NCBI GenBank assembly: GCA_030686995.1
Contig: CM060693.1
Span: forward strand, 115,887,728-115,951,727
Direction: 5' to 3'
Origin: Artemisia argyi
Lineage: Eukaryota > Streptophyta > Magnoliopsida > Asterales > Asteraceae
Length of the DNA: 64,000 bases
Below the pieces are notes generated by a model. The model searched no databases. It was not told the DNA's origin and saw only the letters and a program-made list of their open reading frames with translations. This document shows, piece by piece, positions 1-12,448 of the stretch. The position numbers and the translations under genes are program-made. Numbering within the stretch: the first letter of the stretch is position 1; every line of letters begins with the position of its first letter.

Positions 1-1735
1 GACCAATTATCACTTCCGTCCCTTCTAACTTCCGCTATACCAAGTTTCTTAGGTAGTTTGTTTTGAACACAAGCGGTCCCAGTTTTGCCCAATTTAAGTG
101 TTTCTTCATATTTTTCTAAGAGGGCATTGTAGTAGGGGGCACGGGCTAAGACATCAGTGACAGGGCGCTCAAGGTGAAGTTCCTTGAATTCATCGCCAAG
201 GTCTTGTGTAGGAGGTATTTCAACTATGCTATTGACCGGTTTAATGTTGGATGTTTTATTCAATTGGTCCTTTTGAAAAATTTTGGTTTGCTTGAAACAC
301 GTGCTCATGGCATTGACCAAATAGTATTGTGGACAAGAATTAGGAGACGAAACCGATGATATGGCGTTAATGTTTAGTTTCGGGTTCTTGACTGTGTTGC
401 TAGGGAGTGCTCCCATTTCTCGGTGATTGAGAACTTTCAACAATGTGCCAATCTTATTTGTCGTCTCACTTTGTTTTTGTTTGAAATCGGCTTCAAACTT
501 TGCTAAACGAGCTTCTTGAGATGCCATAAAGTTAGACATCAATCCTTCAAAATTATTGGTATTACCTTAGTTGTTGGAAGGATTGTTGTTGAAAGTACGG
601 TTAGGGGTGGACCGTTTGATTGGTAGCGATTAGGTGGATTGGAAGAATTAATTTGGGGTGCGTTTTGGCTTTGTTTCCACCTAAAGTTTGGGTTATTTTT
701 CCAAGAGGGATTGTATGAATCACCATGTGGGTTTGGCTAAGGTTTGAAGTGTACCACTTGTCTCCCGCTTCGTCGGTACGCGAGGATGCGTAATCCGCAA
801 AAGCTTGTTCGGGGAGTTCCCATGCAATCACGAATGTCGTGGGGACCACTACATAATTCGCATGAAGAAGTGAGTTTGTTCACTTGGCTTGAAGGTTTAG
901 GAGCTTCGTAGGATTTCATGATAAACTTGACTTGGTCTTCAAGTTCCATGATCCTACGTTCAGGAGTGCTTGAATTGTTCGAAGGCAAAGATATTGCCTT
1001 GACTGTTTTGTTCAAATCACGGGGATCATTCCAACTTTCTTTGTCATAGAGAGCAAGATCTTCTATGAGTTCCCATGATTCTTCCGCACTTCGATCACGT
1101 AGCTTGCCACCAGCCGCTTGGTCAATGGTTTGCCTCGTGGAGAGATTGATATGGTCATAAAAGATTTAGACTTGGAGCCAAAGATTTGTGTCATGATGAG
1201 GGACTTTTTGGAGTAAGTCCTTGAAACGAGTCCATGCTTCATAAAGGGTTTCACCTTGACGTTGTTGGAACATCAAGATGTCATTCCTTAACTTGGTGGT
1301 TCTCCCCGGTGGGAAAAATTGAGCAAGGAAACGAGTGATGAGATCATCCCAAGAGGTGATGGATCCCGCGGGTAAACGCTCAAGCCATTGACTAGCTTGG
1401 TCACGTAGAGAGAATTGGAAGAGACGCAATCGGGTCGTCTCTCGAGTTTCAACATCAAGGTCTATGGAATCTACAATTTTGAGGAAATCTTTGAGATGTT
1501 GATTAGGATCTTCGGAACGAAGTCCATGGAATGCACATCCGCTTTGCACCAACCGGATGGTGTCGGATTGCAAGGGAGACACATTGGCTCCTTGAGTGAG
1601 CTCAATGGTGTTTCGATAGCCTTGGTGGCTAGGACGGGAGTACACTCCTAAAGTGCGGGGTCTAAGAGGTTGGTTTGGTTGTGGTGGTTTTTATTGTGGT
1701 GGGTTGATGGGTTCAAAGATATTACCACCTTCCAT
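1..1735 (-). pseudogene. Athila-like Ty3/gypsy gag, broken (element B)
   Basis: Gag capsid/nucleocapsid gene of an LTR retrotransposon, read right to left from the ATG at 1735 and running off the left edge. The product contains the Retrotrans_gag core (ORF 1166-1645: LRLFQFSLRDQASQWLERLP, then ITRFLAQFFPPGRTTKLRND), a knuckle CELCSGPHDIRDC (near 870) and a C-terminal coiled segment with EMGALPSNTVKNPKLN (near 400). It is broken by an early TAA about 14 codons in, a stop after NLWLQV near 1166, a frameshift near 800 and a TAA near 570. It lies directly downstream of the PBS at 1885-1901. The family assignment (Athila lineage as found in Asteraceae) rests on recalled similarity. Element B has no pol inside the window, which may lie further left. 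Confidence 0.85.
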
Positions 1736-1884
1736 GATGGGGGATGGTAATGGTTACAAACAAAGGAACGAAGAAATAAGATAGATTAAAGAAGACCTAT
1801 AAAAATAAAATAAAAAATCTTAATAGAAAGGAATCTAGCAAGTAGACTTAATAAAAAGAAATTTCAACCTAAGGAATAACTATT

Positions 1885-1901
1885 CCCTGGCAGAGGCGCC
1901 A
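1885..1901 (-). other. Primer-binding site of element B
   Basis: On the minus strand this reads TGGCGCCTCTGCCAGGG, a few bases after the LTR end. It resembles the 3' end of plant tRNA-Asp (TGGCGCCGTTGCCGGGG, from memory) with a few mismatches. It fixes the element on the minus strand with its 5' LTR to the right. Confidence 0.7.
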
Positions 1902-1907
1902 AAAACT

Positions 1908-2504
1908 TGATGCGTGGGATTGCGCCTACGCAAAAGGTTTTACCTCTTGAGGGATCTCAAGAAGCTTGCAATCCCCACCAGGCAGTGTACCTGACCGATG
2001 TAGTATAGTGTAGTGGCAAGTACCAGGGGATTGATCGTTCTACTTGGGGAATAGTGTTCGTTAGGATTAAAACTTAATTAAACTAGGTCTAGTGGTGAGG
2101 GATGATTCTTTTTGTATTTTTATATTTTATGGAAAGCAAGTAAAAATCTCAGGTATTGGAAGAGTGGGCGGAATTAGTTTCTAGGCAACTAAGCCACATA
2201 ACTACAAATGCAATGAAAATAAAATGACAAGAAAATAAATGTTGAGAAAAACCTTATAATGAGAGAAACAAGTTTACTTAGATTTCACTACTCCCTAGCT
2301 ATCTTTCATTAATTTACTAGTTTGATACAATTGTGTGGATGACGGGTTATATTCCTTAATACCATTCGTGGGGCCGTGTACGATCTTCCCCAACTCTATA
2401 AGCTTCTACCTCCTCCTATGTCGAGCCGACAACTAGCTCCTAACATAGCATCCTTAGTAGTCACTTATGCATTAAATACAACCATCAAAATCGTAGTACA
2501 CATC
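1908..2504 (-). repeat. 5' LTR of element B, truncated by element A
   Basis: Starts TGATGCGTGGG and matches 30480-31076 with about ten differences. It stops abruptly at CACATC, where the LTR of element A begins at 2505. Only the part nearest the PBS survives. The promoter part, preserved at 31441-31726 in the other copy, is missing here. Confidence 0.85.
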
Positions 2505-5500
2505 TGATTGGCTCCAAACGGTCAACCTAAATTGACCAGGGAATGGTCAACCAGGTCAAACAACTTAGAGTCAATGCTCCGCGGAATATAGTGGTTTCCC
2601 CGGGTCGTTATGTCCCGACGAGGTGTGATGGTTATTAAACGGGTTTGTAATCGGGTGAATCTGGACGGGAAAGGGTTTGAGATTGATTACACTACTGATT
2701 TGTACAATGAATTAGCTTAAATAAACGTGGAAGTTTGGAAAAACCAGAAACGATTAAAACTTAAAACGCGTACGTTTACATTTAAATTTACGCGAACGTA
2801 CGAAATAAAAAGTGAAAACTGAATTCTGAAAACCCACAGGGGGTGAAAATGACTTTTTTACAAACTAAAAGATAAAAGAAAATTTTTAGAAAAAGAAAAT
2901 AAATTTTTACACTAATTAATTATTTATTATTAATTAAATACTATTTAATACTTATTATTAATATTTAAAATACTTAAATACAACATAATATTATTTAAAT
3001 ACTAGAAAAGTGAAAATAAAATTTCTAAAATTATAAAATAACTAAAAACAAATTTTAAAATTAAAAATATGTATTTTTGTCTTTTTGTGATTTTTATATT
3101 AATTAATTACTAATTAAATATTAATTACCTAATTAAACTATTTTAAATTAAGAAAAATAGAAAATGAATAGTAAAAATTACAAGAAAATTCCTAAAATTA
3201 TATTATATTATATTATATAAAAGCTAGGAAAAATATAAAAACTAGGTCTTACTTAATAAAAACTAATTTTGCTATTTAAAACTTAATTATTAATTAATTA
3301 CTAATAAAACTAATATTAAATCTAATAAATACTAAATGACAAATTAAAAATCTGAGAAAATTACTAAAATTACTTTAATATAAAAGGAAATTAATAAAAA
3401 TATAAAAATACCAACTAGTTAATAAAAATCTAAAAATGAAAATTAAAATTAAAATTACATTAAATAGAAACTATCACTTATTTATAAATTGGATTTTCTT
3501 GATTTTTCTTTTACAAACCTATTTTACAACAAAAACTAACAACTTTTGAAAAAACAACTTTTTTGTAACTTAGAAATAAGCACTGTGGAAGCTTAATTGC
3601 TCCACAGTTGACTTTTGTTGACTAAATAACAAAATAAGCTAAAATGGGCTTAAGTGGGACCCACTATGAGTGATTCTGGTTCACTTGAGTATTATGAACA
3701 AGATTAAGCTAGATAAAGCAAAGGAGTACCACAGAATAAGCCAATGAAACAAAATGACAGAGTTTGGGAGTTGATTTAGGTAGGGTCCACAGGATCTAGG
3801 GTCAAATGGTTGGTCAAAGATTGAACCCTGCCAGGAGGGGGTTGAATGAACCAAGAATGAGGCCTGTGGGACCACTGTGGAGGTCATAAACCACCACCAA
3901 AGTGGTGGTGGTGGCTAGGTTGTCTACTGCAGCAGGGCATCACCCTTGCCCTGCACCTGTGTTTGGGTGAAGGTGGGGACCACAGCAAAAATCTCAAAAA
4001 TATAGAAGCTATGGGATTTGGAAGATGAGCTGGGGGACTGTGAATATAAACAAGTTTCAATACCTAAGACCAAACACAAAAATCACAAGAATTCATGCCA
4101 TTTTGGGTTTTCTGCCAAAGACTAAAATTTGACTTTTTGAGTTGTGATGAACCTTTGACTAAAATGAAATTTGATTCAAACCTAGATGCTGAAATTGATG
4201 TATTAAGCTACTGAGAGGCTGATTTAGGCTAGAAATACAACAAATATATATGGAAATGGTGAAGTGACATCCTCTAATCCTTAATAGTTAACAATTTAGA
4301 GGATTAAATTGTGATTTTGACTTTACACCCTAATGACCTGAGTTTTAAGACTACAATACCCTAATATGACCTAAAGTAGTGTGATTAAACTATCCTAGAC
4401 CACTAACACCACCAAGTACACTCAGTATCAAGCTGAGCCAAACACCCCTTATACTTAAACTGTTGGGATCTTAATGAAGCAGATAGGTGAATTCAACCAA
4501 AAAACTGATAAGTTACTAATATTAGACCATATAAAACACAATTAAGCTACACCAAACAGTGATTATTAACAGAAACTAATAGTAAAGTTAAATGAGAGGT
4601 TAGCACTAAAAACATGAAAATTGAAACTCACAATGGGATTGGTGTTCAAAACCAGGAACAAGGAGTTATTAGCTCAACCTAATACCTCCCAAGAGGTTCT
4701 AAACCAACTCCAAAAACTTCTTCTCTTCCTTTTTTTTACTTAATCTCACAGAATCATTTGAAACTCTTAGGTAACTTTGAATTTCTCCATTAAACTTAAT
4801 AAAACTTGACTTTTAGTATACAGATACTTAAGAGGTCTTATATATGAGCTGAGATGAGCTCACATGTATCTAAACAACACCTATTTCCAATAATTAAGGC
4901 ACAATGAAGTTTTTAGTAAAAAATGGTGCATAAAACTGAGATTGCAAGAAGACTTAAGTTTAAGCTTTACTTAAGATGAAATTACATTACAGAGAATTAA
5001 ATAAACTTTCTTGATCCAAAGATTACAACTAAAATGGAAATTGAATTAAAAACGACATAACCTATTTTTGACTAAGACTAATACTACTCTAATTACATCC
5101 ACTGGTTCCTTTTTTCTTCCTTTAAATAGGTCTTGGAGTCTTTTTCTGACTTTCCCACATCTGTTTCTCACCCTTGGATCACTTGAATTGATCTTGGCCC
5201 TTTAAAACCTTTTGGCGGGAAAAGGGTATTTGACAGGTTTGGGTAACTTGGAGTATTTCATGAACATTAAATGGATTTTGGAAGGTTGTGGAGGCTAGGG
5301 GGAGCAAGGAATGGGGTGTGTGCAGAGTTGGTGAAGTTTAGGGGGGGGGGGGGGTACACAGTGTTGCAGCAAGTGGGGGTGAAGGAGATGGATGGTCAAA
5401 CATTTGTTTGACTGGGTGAAGTATTAAAAAGGGACGGGGGAGTATATTTTTTTGTGGTGGGCTTGGTTTTGGTTATTGGGCTTGGGGTAGGCTAGGTGGG

Positions 5501-5700
5501 CTGGGGTTTTGGTGGTAAGGGTGTTGTTTGGTTAATATATTACAAAAGTGTCCATTTGGTAAGTAACAAATCACAAGGACCATATATGTAATAACCTGAA
5601 AGTTGAGGGCTGCAAATGTAATATTTCCAAAGTATTCCAAAGGTGAATTATTGCCAAGTTTCAATAGTACAAGGTCCTTAAATGTTTAGTTTTCATTTTG
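2505..5700 (-). repeat. 3' LTR of element A, right end deleted
   Basis: Matches 18759-21977 almost base for base. It begins TGATTGGCTCC. Its outer right end and polypurine tract are missing because a deletion of about 835 bp joins LTR to internal sequence at ATTTTG (5695-5700). Much of 2880-3480 is extremely AT-rich. A TATA-like TATTTAAA (minus strand, 5121-5129) and an E2F-like TTTTGGCGGGAAAA (5210-5224) lie in the promoter part. A G14 run (5341-5354) is seven Gs in the other copy. No genes are seen; the short ORFs here are chance. Confidence 0.85.
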
Positions 5701-6138
5701 GGCAAATTGCAAGCTATAAACGGATTTGATATATCTTTACCAAGAGCCGTTTGCTCCTGGATTAGCCAATCCCTTTTGTCGTTTAGACATGGTGGACTGA
5801 TAACCACAAAATATTTTGAAGCACAAGTGAAAAAATTTTTAAATTTTTGAAATTTTGGCCAAAACGGGGGTATTAGATAGTAAAATGTGATAAAATTCGC
5901 TAGAATAGCGAAATACCCCCCCCCCCCCCACACACACACACACACACACTTAGAATGAATATTGTCCTCAATATTCAAAGTCCCAGCTATTATGCCGACA
6001 TTTTGAACGTAAAAGGGCAACATTACAAGCTAAATGTGGAAAACACCATTTTGTATTTTCACTTTCTTTGTAACCATAGCATGGGTAACTCCCCCACACT
6101 TAGGGTGAAAACCCTATAGAACATGCTACTGTTTTTGT
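5701..6138 (-). other. 3' noncoding internal region of element A
   Basis: Noncoding sequence between the element A ORF and its left LTR. It matches 22813-22982 plus 30185-30360. It holds a C14 tract followed by (CA)n at 5916-5949, where the right copy has only seven Cs and one CA pair, so this is a recent microsatellite expansion. A run at 6090-6106 reads on the minus strand as a G-rich purine tract after AAGTGTG. Confidence 0.7.
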
Positions 6139-7246
6139 TTACCGAGTCGCTAGCTTGACTCGACCCCGAATTTGTTTGTCCTTGGGGAAGCATGATGTGG
6201 AAGAAATGATCTCCATCAGACTTTCATTCAAGATGTTTGGACAAACATTTGAAGCACGTGAAAGTTCCACACCGATGAGATATACAGACCCTAGCTTGAA
6301 ATAGTATAAACTATAAGCGGTGATGTCGGGGTCAAAGATAATGTCTTCACTCCCGAAGGAATGAAGAACAGGAGAAGTCACCCGGTAAGTGAAGAAGGGT
6401 AGAAAGATCTTGATGACAATCAAGATAAAGTCATCATCATCAAAAAGAGAATCCATAATTGGTGTATCATGAATCTCATCATTTAAGCTCGCATGATCTA
6501 GACATATGGGTGGGAGGGTTGGGATTTTGATATCAATCAAATTCTCAAGGTTGAGAATATTTCCCTCCGGAACACAAAGATTATCTTTGTCTAGATCAAA
6601 GTGAAAGTTATCATACTCCGGTGGAGATAAGATATGAGTGAGGTCACCGGAGAACTCCTCAAAGGTGAATGAATCATACTCGGGGAGAGAAATTTGAGAA
6701 TGAGAAGTGGTACTGCCACTAATCTTCTCTCCCATATGATAAAAAGTAAAGGCTTGAAACTCCGGAATAGGATCATCGGAGACAATGTCACTATCCTTTA
6801 TGGGGATAGGAGATGAAATAGGTTTCATATTGAAAGCCTCGATTTTAGAAATGAGTAGATCGACATTCAATAATGTTGCACGAAGTGCTTCACCCTTGAT
6901 TTCAGTGTCAATCTCATCATTCTCTTCTTCTAAGCTTACTAGCTTAGAAGGTAATTCTTCCATAAAAACGATGTATCCACAAGATAACGAATCGTCATCA
7001 GTAGAATCGGAGAACATCTCAACATGATTAGTTGGGAAGACAAGAGGAGGAGGGATATCACACATATGATCAAGAATTCCCTGTGACTCTCTTGGGATTG
7101 GAACAAGGTTCTCAACACTAGACTTTATGAATTCGTCCGATTCCTTATCAGGAACAGTGTCAAGATGCTCGTCCCCCATGCTCAGAGAGTGAGTGGGAAC
7201 CTCGGGTGTGATAACAGTAGGTTGAGATGGAATCTCAACTGATTTA
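6139..7246 (-). pseudogene. Element A ORF, C-terminal part
   Basis: Minus-strand ORF from the ATG at 7179, giving 346 acidic residues and no catalytic domain. It starts MGDEHLDTVPDKESDEFIKS and contains repeated patterns such as LPEYDSFTFEEFSGDL and PPEYDNFHFDLD. I recall similar polypeptides in Asteraceae gypsy elements, always beside gag/pol fragments. About 20 upstream codons (VEIPSQPTVITPEVP) are in another frame, so a frameshift lies just before 7179. The gene's N-terminal part is at 17876-18462; the copia insertion splits the two. Function is unknown; a structural gag-like role is inference. Confidence 0.65.
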
Positions 7247-8841
7247 TGGAAAACTAGAAGGGGGGTTGAATAGTTTACCGCTTTTTAATTCCTTTTTAAC
7301 TTGAATATCTTTTAAATACTTTTACGATTGCTTAAAGATATAAACACAATGTTATATGTTTGATTCTTTGAAAAGCTTTTCATGTGAATAATAATTCTAA
7401 CTTTACTATTTTCATACTTTGAAAAGCTTTACATGTCATGATCCTAACTTTGCTTGTTTAGTTCTTTGAAAAGCTTTACTTTTGTTTGAAGATATAAACA
7501 CATCTTTACTTGTTTAGTTCTTTGAAAAACTTTATATGTAACTAGCTATTCTAACTAAAGAACAACATGTAATAAGCAAAGATAAAGAAAGAAACGATCA
7601 AACCACAACACGATTGTTTATCGTGGTTCGGCTACAAGGACTCTTTTTCCTTACCCTACATCCACGCCCCGAGTTTCCAACTCGAGAGTTATGAGCACTA
7701 ATCAACAAGCTCCTTTCACCGGCGGAGAAAACCTTTACAACGTCGCTTACACTTTTACCGACACTAAGCTAGATGTCGAGTTCTTTTACACGGGTACAAC
7801 CACTCCCATCGTCGCTTACACTTATACCGACACTAAGCTAGATGTCGAGTTCTTTACCAAGGGTACAACCACTCCCGTTAGTTCTTTTACAAGGGTACAA
7901 CAACTCCCGACACACTACGTATTTTGAGGCCTAAAATACTAAACACTTACTTCTATATACATGACACACATGAAGTATAAACTTCCAAAGCTTATACATG
8001 ACCAAGCTACCAAGACTTGCAACTTTAGAGTTGAAGCTTGTAACTTTTTGAATGATCTTGTGAAGTCCCTTGCTACATAAGAGAATCACACAAATCAAAA
8101 GGTTACTGAGTTAGTTGAGAGAGTATATGAAAATATGTCCTAAAGGGGTGACCCAAAAATAACAAATGGTTTGGTATTTATAGCAAAACATTCTGCAGGT
8201 CTGGCGGATACGGCGGACCCTTCAGAAGGGGTCCACCCGTGTATCTCCAGGGTACCGTCAGGGCTGCAGTTGGTTTTGCAATAAATCTTCCAAACCAAAC
8301 AAGGTCGCATCACATGAATACTAGTCAAACACAAACCTTGCAAGCAAACATATATTTAGTCAAACACACTTTCTTACCATAAATGTATATTGACAAAGCT
8401 TGCCCTAAATGTGATGTGACACTTTCTTATTATGTCAACATGCATTGCACCAAACATGGAATACTTCCAAAATATGTAAGAACTTCATGGATAGTCAAAC
8501 ACATAAACAAACAATGTCACATCTACTAAATACTAGTCAACATGCATTGCACCAAACATGGAATACTTCCAAAGTGTGTAAGAACTTCATGGATAGTCAA
8601 ACACACAAACTTACCATAAATGCACATTGATGAGATGTGACACTTTCTTATTAAAGAAATACTTTCTTATTAAAGAAATAAAAACAATGTTAAGTATAAA
8701 AAGAAATGTAAAGACTAGTTATACAAGACTTAAACTAAAATGATGTTTTACTACAATCTAAAGTTTGTACTTTGTCATTAACAAAACTTAGCAAAGATCG
8801 TAAAATATAAATAACGTTTTTAGGCGATATTTGTATTAACA
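7247..8841 (-). repeat. 3' LTR of the copia element
   Basis: 1595 bp, TGGAAAACTAG...TATTAACA. It contains repeated AAAAGCTTT motifs (7360-7540), a tandem repeat of about 70 bp around TAAGCTAGATGTCGAG (7745-7880) and a second tandem pair around CACCAAACATGGAATAC (8445-8610). TATA (minus CTATAAATA, 8175-8183) and a GC-rich dyad cluster (8191-8273) mark the promoter. Confidence 0.9.
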
Positions 8842-8857
8842 ATCTCCCCCTTTTTGT
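8842..8857 (-). other. Polypurine tract of the copia element
   Basis: Minus strand CAAAAAGGGGGAGAT directly abuts the 3' LTR, as expected for plus-strand priming. Very similar tracts recur at 9025-9040, 9080-9095 and 9246-9260. Confidence 0.8.
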
Positions 8858-11499
8858 TGATGACAAAACATAAACTTTATTTATAAGTAAGTCACTAGTT
8901 TTAGTGTTAAGTCTTATAAAGTTAGTATAAAAACTTGTTTTTGCAAAGATGAGGTGATAAGCACTAAAAACTTGTTTTTGCAAAGATGAGGTGATAAGCA
9001 CAAGTAAGCACAAGTTTATATAAATTCTCCCCCTTTTTGTCGAAACAAAAAAGAAGAGTAGCGCAGCGGAAGTAAGCACTTGCTCCCCCTTGGACGATAC
9101 TCCCCCTAAATGGAGTGCCAATAGAGGAGACATGGATTTTGAACCTACAAGAAAAAGGTTAGTTGTCGCACAAGACAAGTCATGAAAGCATTTCATGTCT
9201 AGAACACAACTAAGAGTTGTGAAGTGGAATAATGCAACACTCATGCTCCCCCTTGAATATTACTCCCCTAAATGGAGTATCAAGGAAGGAAAACATGGAT
9301 AATGATCCTACAAAAAGAAAGGTTAGTTTCTAAAACACAAGATATATGTATGCTACCATAGCAAGGTATAGTTCACTTATTATACCTAAATGGTCAACAA
9401 ACAATGCACACCTTGTAGTAGAATGAAATTCATTCCATGTAAAACTTTGACTCTTAAAGAGTCAAAGACAAGAAAATTGGATGACACCATCCTACTTCTA
9501 AAAATGAAAAAAAAAATGAAAAATAAAATAAAAATAAAATAATAACATAAAAAGCTACAAGGAAATCATCATTTTCCTTAATGAGAAACATTTTCCAAAA
9601 ACAAGGCTAAGGTTGTTTAAGGATGAAAATGTGTGTTGAAGGGTGTACCGGGTTTTGTTTTGAATGTTGTGGAGGTGACACGGTTTTGGTTTGTTGGTTT
9701 AAATGGTGAAACATTTTCCAAAAGAAACGGTTTAGTTTCATTTTGGAGACTCTAAACTTGAGACGTTCCACAATGTGGTTTAGGATAAACCTCATTTCAT
9801 TGTTTAGAGGATCATGGATGTCTTTGTAGATAAGGTGAGACAACAATGGTTTTGGGTGGTGATATTCTTGTTGTGGTGTTTGGTTGTGGTCAAAAGACTC
9901 ATTTTGGTCAAGCAATGACCTTGGTTTTTCATTTGTGAAAGGTGGTGGTTTTGTTGGTCTTGATGGAAGATCATTGAGATGCTTCTATTTTCTTATACGA
10001 AGAAAATAGAGATTCAAAGTGTTGGGAAGGTTCATGTGGTGGTGGTAGTTGAACAAAGTGACGAAGGCTTGGTTCTCCGAAAGGATTACCATGAAGGTTT
10101 TTGTAAATGGGGTGAAACACAAATGATTGTAGGTGTGTATGACCTTGATCATTTGGAAAAATTGAGGGTATAGTATAACGGTAAGCCAAACTCTCAAGCA
10201 ATGACGGTGGATGAGGTGCATCATCCAATGACTTATTTGGTTGAAATATTGGTTGTTGTTGGGTTTCCGTTTCGGCAGTGGTGTCAAAGAGTGACAATGA
10301 TGGAGGGCTTGATGGTTTAGGTGATAGGTTTTCAAAAGTTTCCAATAGTGGATGTGGTGATGTTGGTGGTGTATGGAAAACTTCCATTGGTGTAAGTTAT
10401 GTTGATTGATGGTTGAAAGGTTAAGGATGTCTTGGATAGGTGAAGAAATATCAAGTGATGAGCTTGATTTGATTTAGTTATCTCAAATCTTTGGTTTGTA
10501 AGAGTTTTGAGATTGAGAGAAGTAATGGTGTTGGTGTGAGTTTTGGGGTATTCTAAAGTGATCAAACAAAAAAAATTATGGGAAGGAGTGTTTGGATTTG
10601 ATGTGTTCCATACAAAGATTGAGGTTTCAAATGATTTGATGTCAATCCAATGGAATAGGGTGGAGTGAAAGACCAACATATGTACTCAATGCTTTGTGAT
10701 CATGGGATGTAATTTGGTTGAAAATGTTCCAATGGGTTGAAGGATCCTTTAAAAGGGTTCCTTGGGTTAGTTATGTTTGAATTTGAATTTTTGGCGGGAA
10801 GTAACTTCCAAATTGTTTTATGGCATGAGAGTTGTTCTAATATGGTTATTGGAGTTAATGGAAGATGTTTCCCACTTAGGATAATGGTTTTGACACTTTA
10901 CAAGTTTTGGACTTAAGAAAAATGACAAATTTTCTGCAGGTGTTTGGCGGAACCCTCACGGTACACAGGCGGAACCCATTTGAGGGTACCGTCTGGTCCG
11001 TTGGGCCAATTCTGGGTTTCTCAGAAAATACACTGGCGGAACCCAATTTTAGGTACCGTCAGATCCGCCAGGGCTGAAAAATTAGGCAGTCCGCTATTTT
11101 GACCCGCGAGACGATTTTCAAAATTTTCGAAAATTCCTAAAATCAAAAAGATAATGCATTTCTGGTTAGGCAATGCAAAAATTAGACACGTAAACATACA
11201 TATCATAGGACTTTGACCTTGAGGTCGAGGATTTCACTATACTTAGTAAGAATTGCCATAAACATGAAAATTTGACAACTAGCCAAATGTTGTCTTCCTA
11301 CATCATTGTTAGTTCCTACATAACACGTAATGTTTAAATGACCAAATCGTTCAAATAGTGCCTAGTGCCAAACACTCCTACACACCCGCTCTCATAGACG
11401 GTCAATCTTCTTCTAGAGCTTTCCAAGAAATCTCTCGATGTTTTAGAACATCCCCTTTGTTTGCTTGAACTCTGCTGACTCATTTGGAATATCCGAAAG
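8858..11499 (-). other. Long 3' noncoding part of the copia element
   Basis: About 2.6 kb between the third ORF and the PPT. It has repeated CTCCCCCTT...CCCCTAAATGGAGT blocks (9080-9270) and proline-rich minus-strand ORFs of 102-138 codons (9607-9915, 9971-10387) with no recognisable domain. A GC-rich array of GGCGGAACCC and GGTACCGTC motifs lies at 10937-11080. The proline-rich ORFs have weak counterparts in the second copia copy (54990-55280), so they may be remnants of a family-specific protein. Confidence 0.6.
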
Positions 11500-12448
11500 T
11501 TGGAAAATGTATTCTAGAGGTGGGAGCCTAGAGTTGGAAAATGTTTACCTTGGGCTTTGTAGATTCTCCTATCACTTAGTGGGACAAAAGCGTGTGGAAT
11601 GAGAGAGTAGTCTAGGTGAAAACCTCTAGGAGTTGATGGAATGAGAGAGATGAACCTAAAGAGGCGGGTCAAGAGCATTCATAGGGCAAAGACGTTGTGC
11701 CTTGCACGGGAATGTCAGCCATTCTCTTGGTCATGTAGTAGGCAAGGTTGAAGGGTTGCCTAACGGACAAGGAGTATAGCATGTAGCAAAGGCAAACATT
11801 GATGTGATCCCGGTTTCCTATGGTGCTAATTACATTGGCTCTAAGGAGTTCTTCCCATTTCTTGAATTGGGACTTGAGTTCATTGAATTCCATTCCATAT
11901 GGGTCCTTGATGACCTCATTTCCGGTTCTAGTTCTCCTAGTGTTGGTGGTCCTAATGAAGAGGTGGTCACAAAGTTCATCTTTAGACACAAGAGGGGTGT
12001 CATAGGGATGGATGCGGTCAAAGAGTGTGTCAAGAGTTATGAGGGAGTGCAAGTCGGAGTAGATGCAAGTATCATGGTTTGGGACACATAGGATTTGAGT
12101 AAACTCCTCGAGAGTGAAGGAGTATTGATGACTACTAGCCCTAAAGTTAATAGACATGCGACCATACTTATCCTTGGAGAGGATGACGGAAGCATAGAAT
12201 TCTAAAATGAACCTAGAACAAATAGGCTCGTCGATTTTTAAGAGACACTCAAAGTTGATTGTGGTAAATTCCGTGTAGAGGTTTGTACCTTCTAAGAAGG
12301 ATGGATCAATGGTTCTACCCTTATGGACATATCGTTTTTCTAAGGCCTTAAAGACAATGATTTGAGTTTGAGTAAGACCTTTGGTTTTGTGGTGTTTAGG
12401 TAGATACTTGATGGTGTCCTTGTGGTCATAGTGAGTTAGAGGAGGCAT
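11500..12448 (-). pseudogene. Third ORF of the copia element (plant transposon protein domain)
   Basis: Minus-strand ORF from the ATG at 12448, 259 codons. It contains SRFILEFYASVILSKDKYGR, FTLEEFTQILCVPNHDTCIY, GNRDHINVCLCYMLYSLS and FNLAYYMTKRMA. This is the pattern of the 'putative plant transposon protein' domain (old name: Arabidopsis retrotransposon ORF-1) found downstream of pol or alone in plant LTR elements. The ORF ends at 11669, but the reading continues in another frame (LLTRLFRFI, then FHLDYSLIPHAFVPLSDRRI), so one frameshift truncated it. Its role is unknown; in SIRE elements this position is often called env-like. I see no signal peptide or membrane segment. Confidence 0.7.

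Noticed and set aside
7691..7927. Plus ORF with repeated TDTKLDVEFF
   Set aside because: It is the tandem repeat of the copia LTR read in one frame; the matching ORF in the other LTR copy is broken.
8445..8630. Plus ORF of repeated HQTWNTSK, also at 17479-17664
   Set aside because: Tandem LTR repeat, antisense to the element.
11804..12091. Plus ORF of 95 codons
   Set aside because: Antisense to the copia third ORF, which carries the recognised domain.
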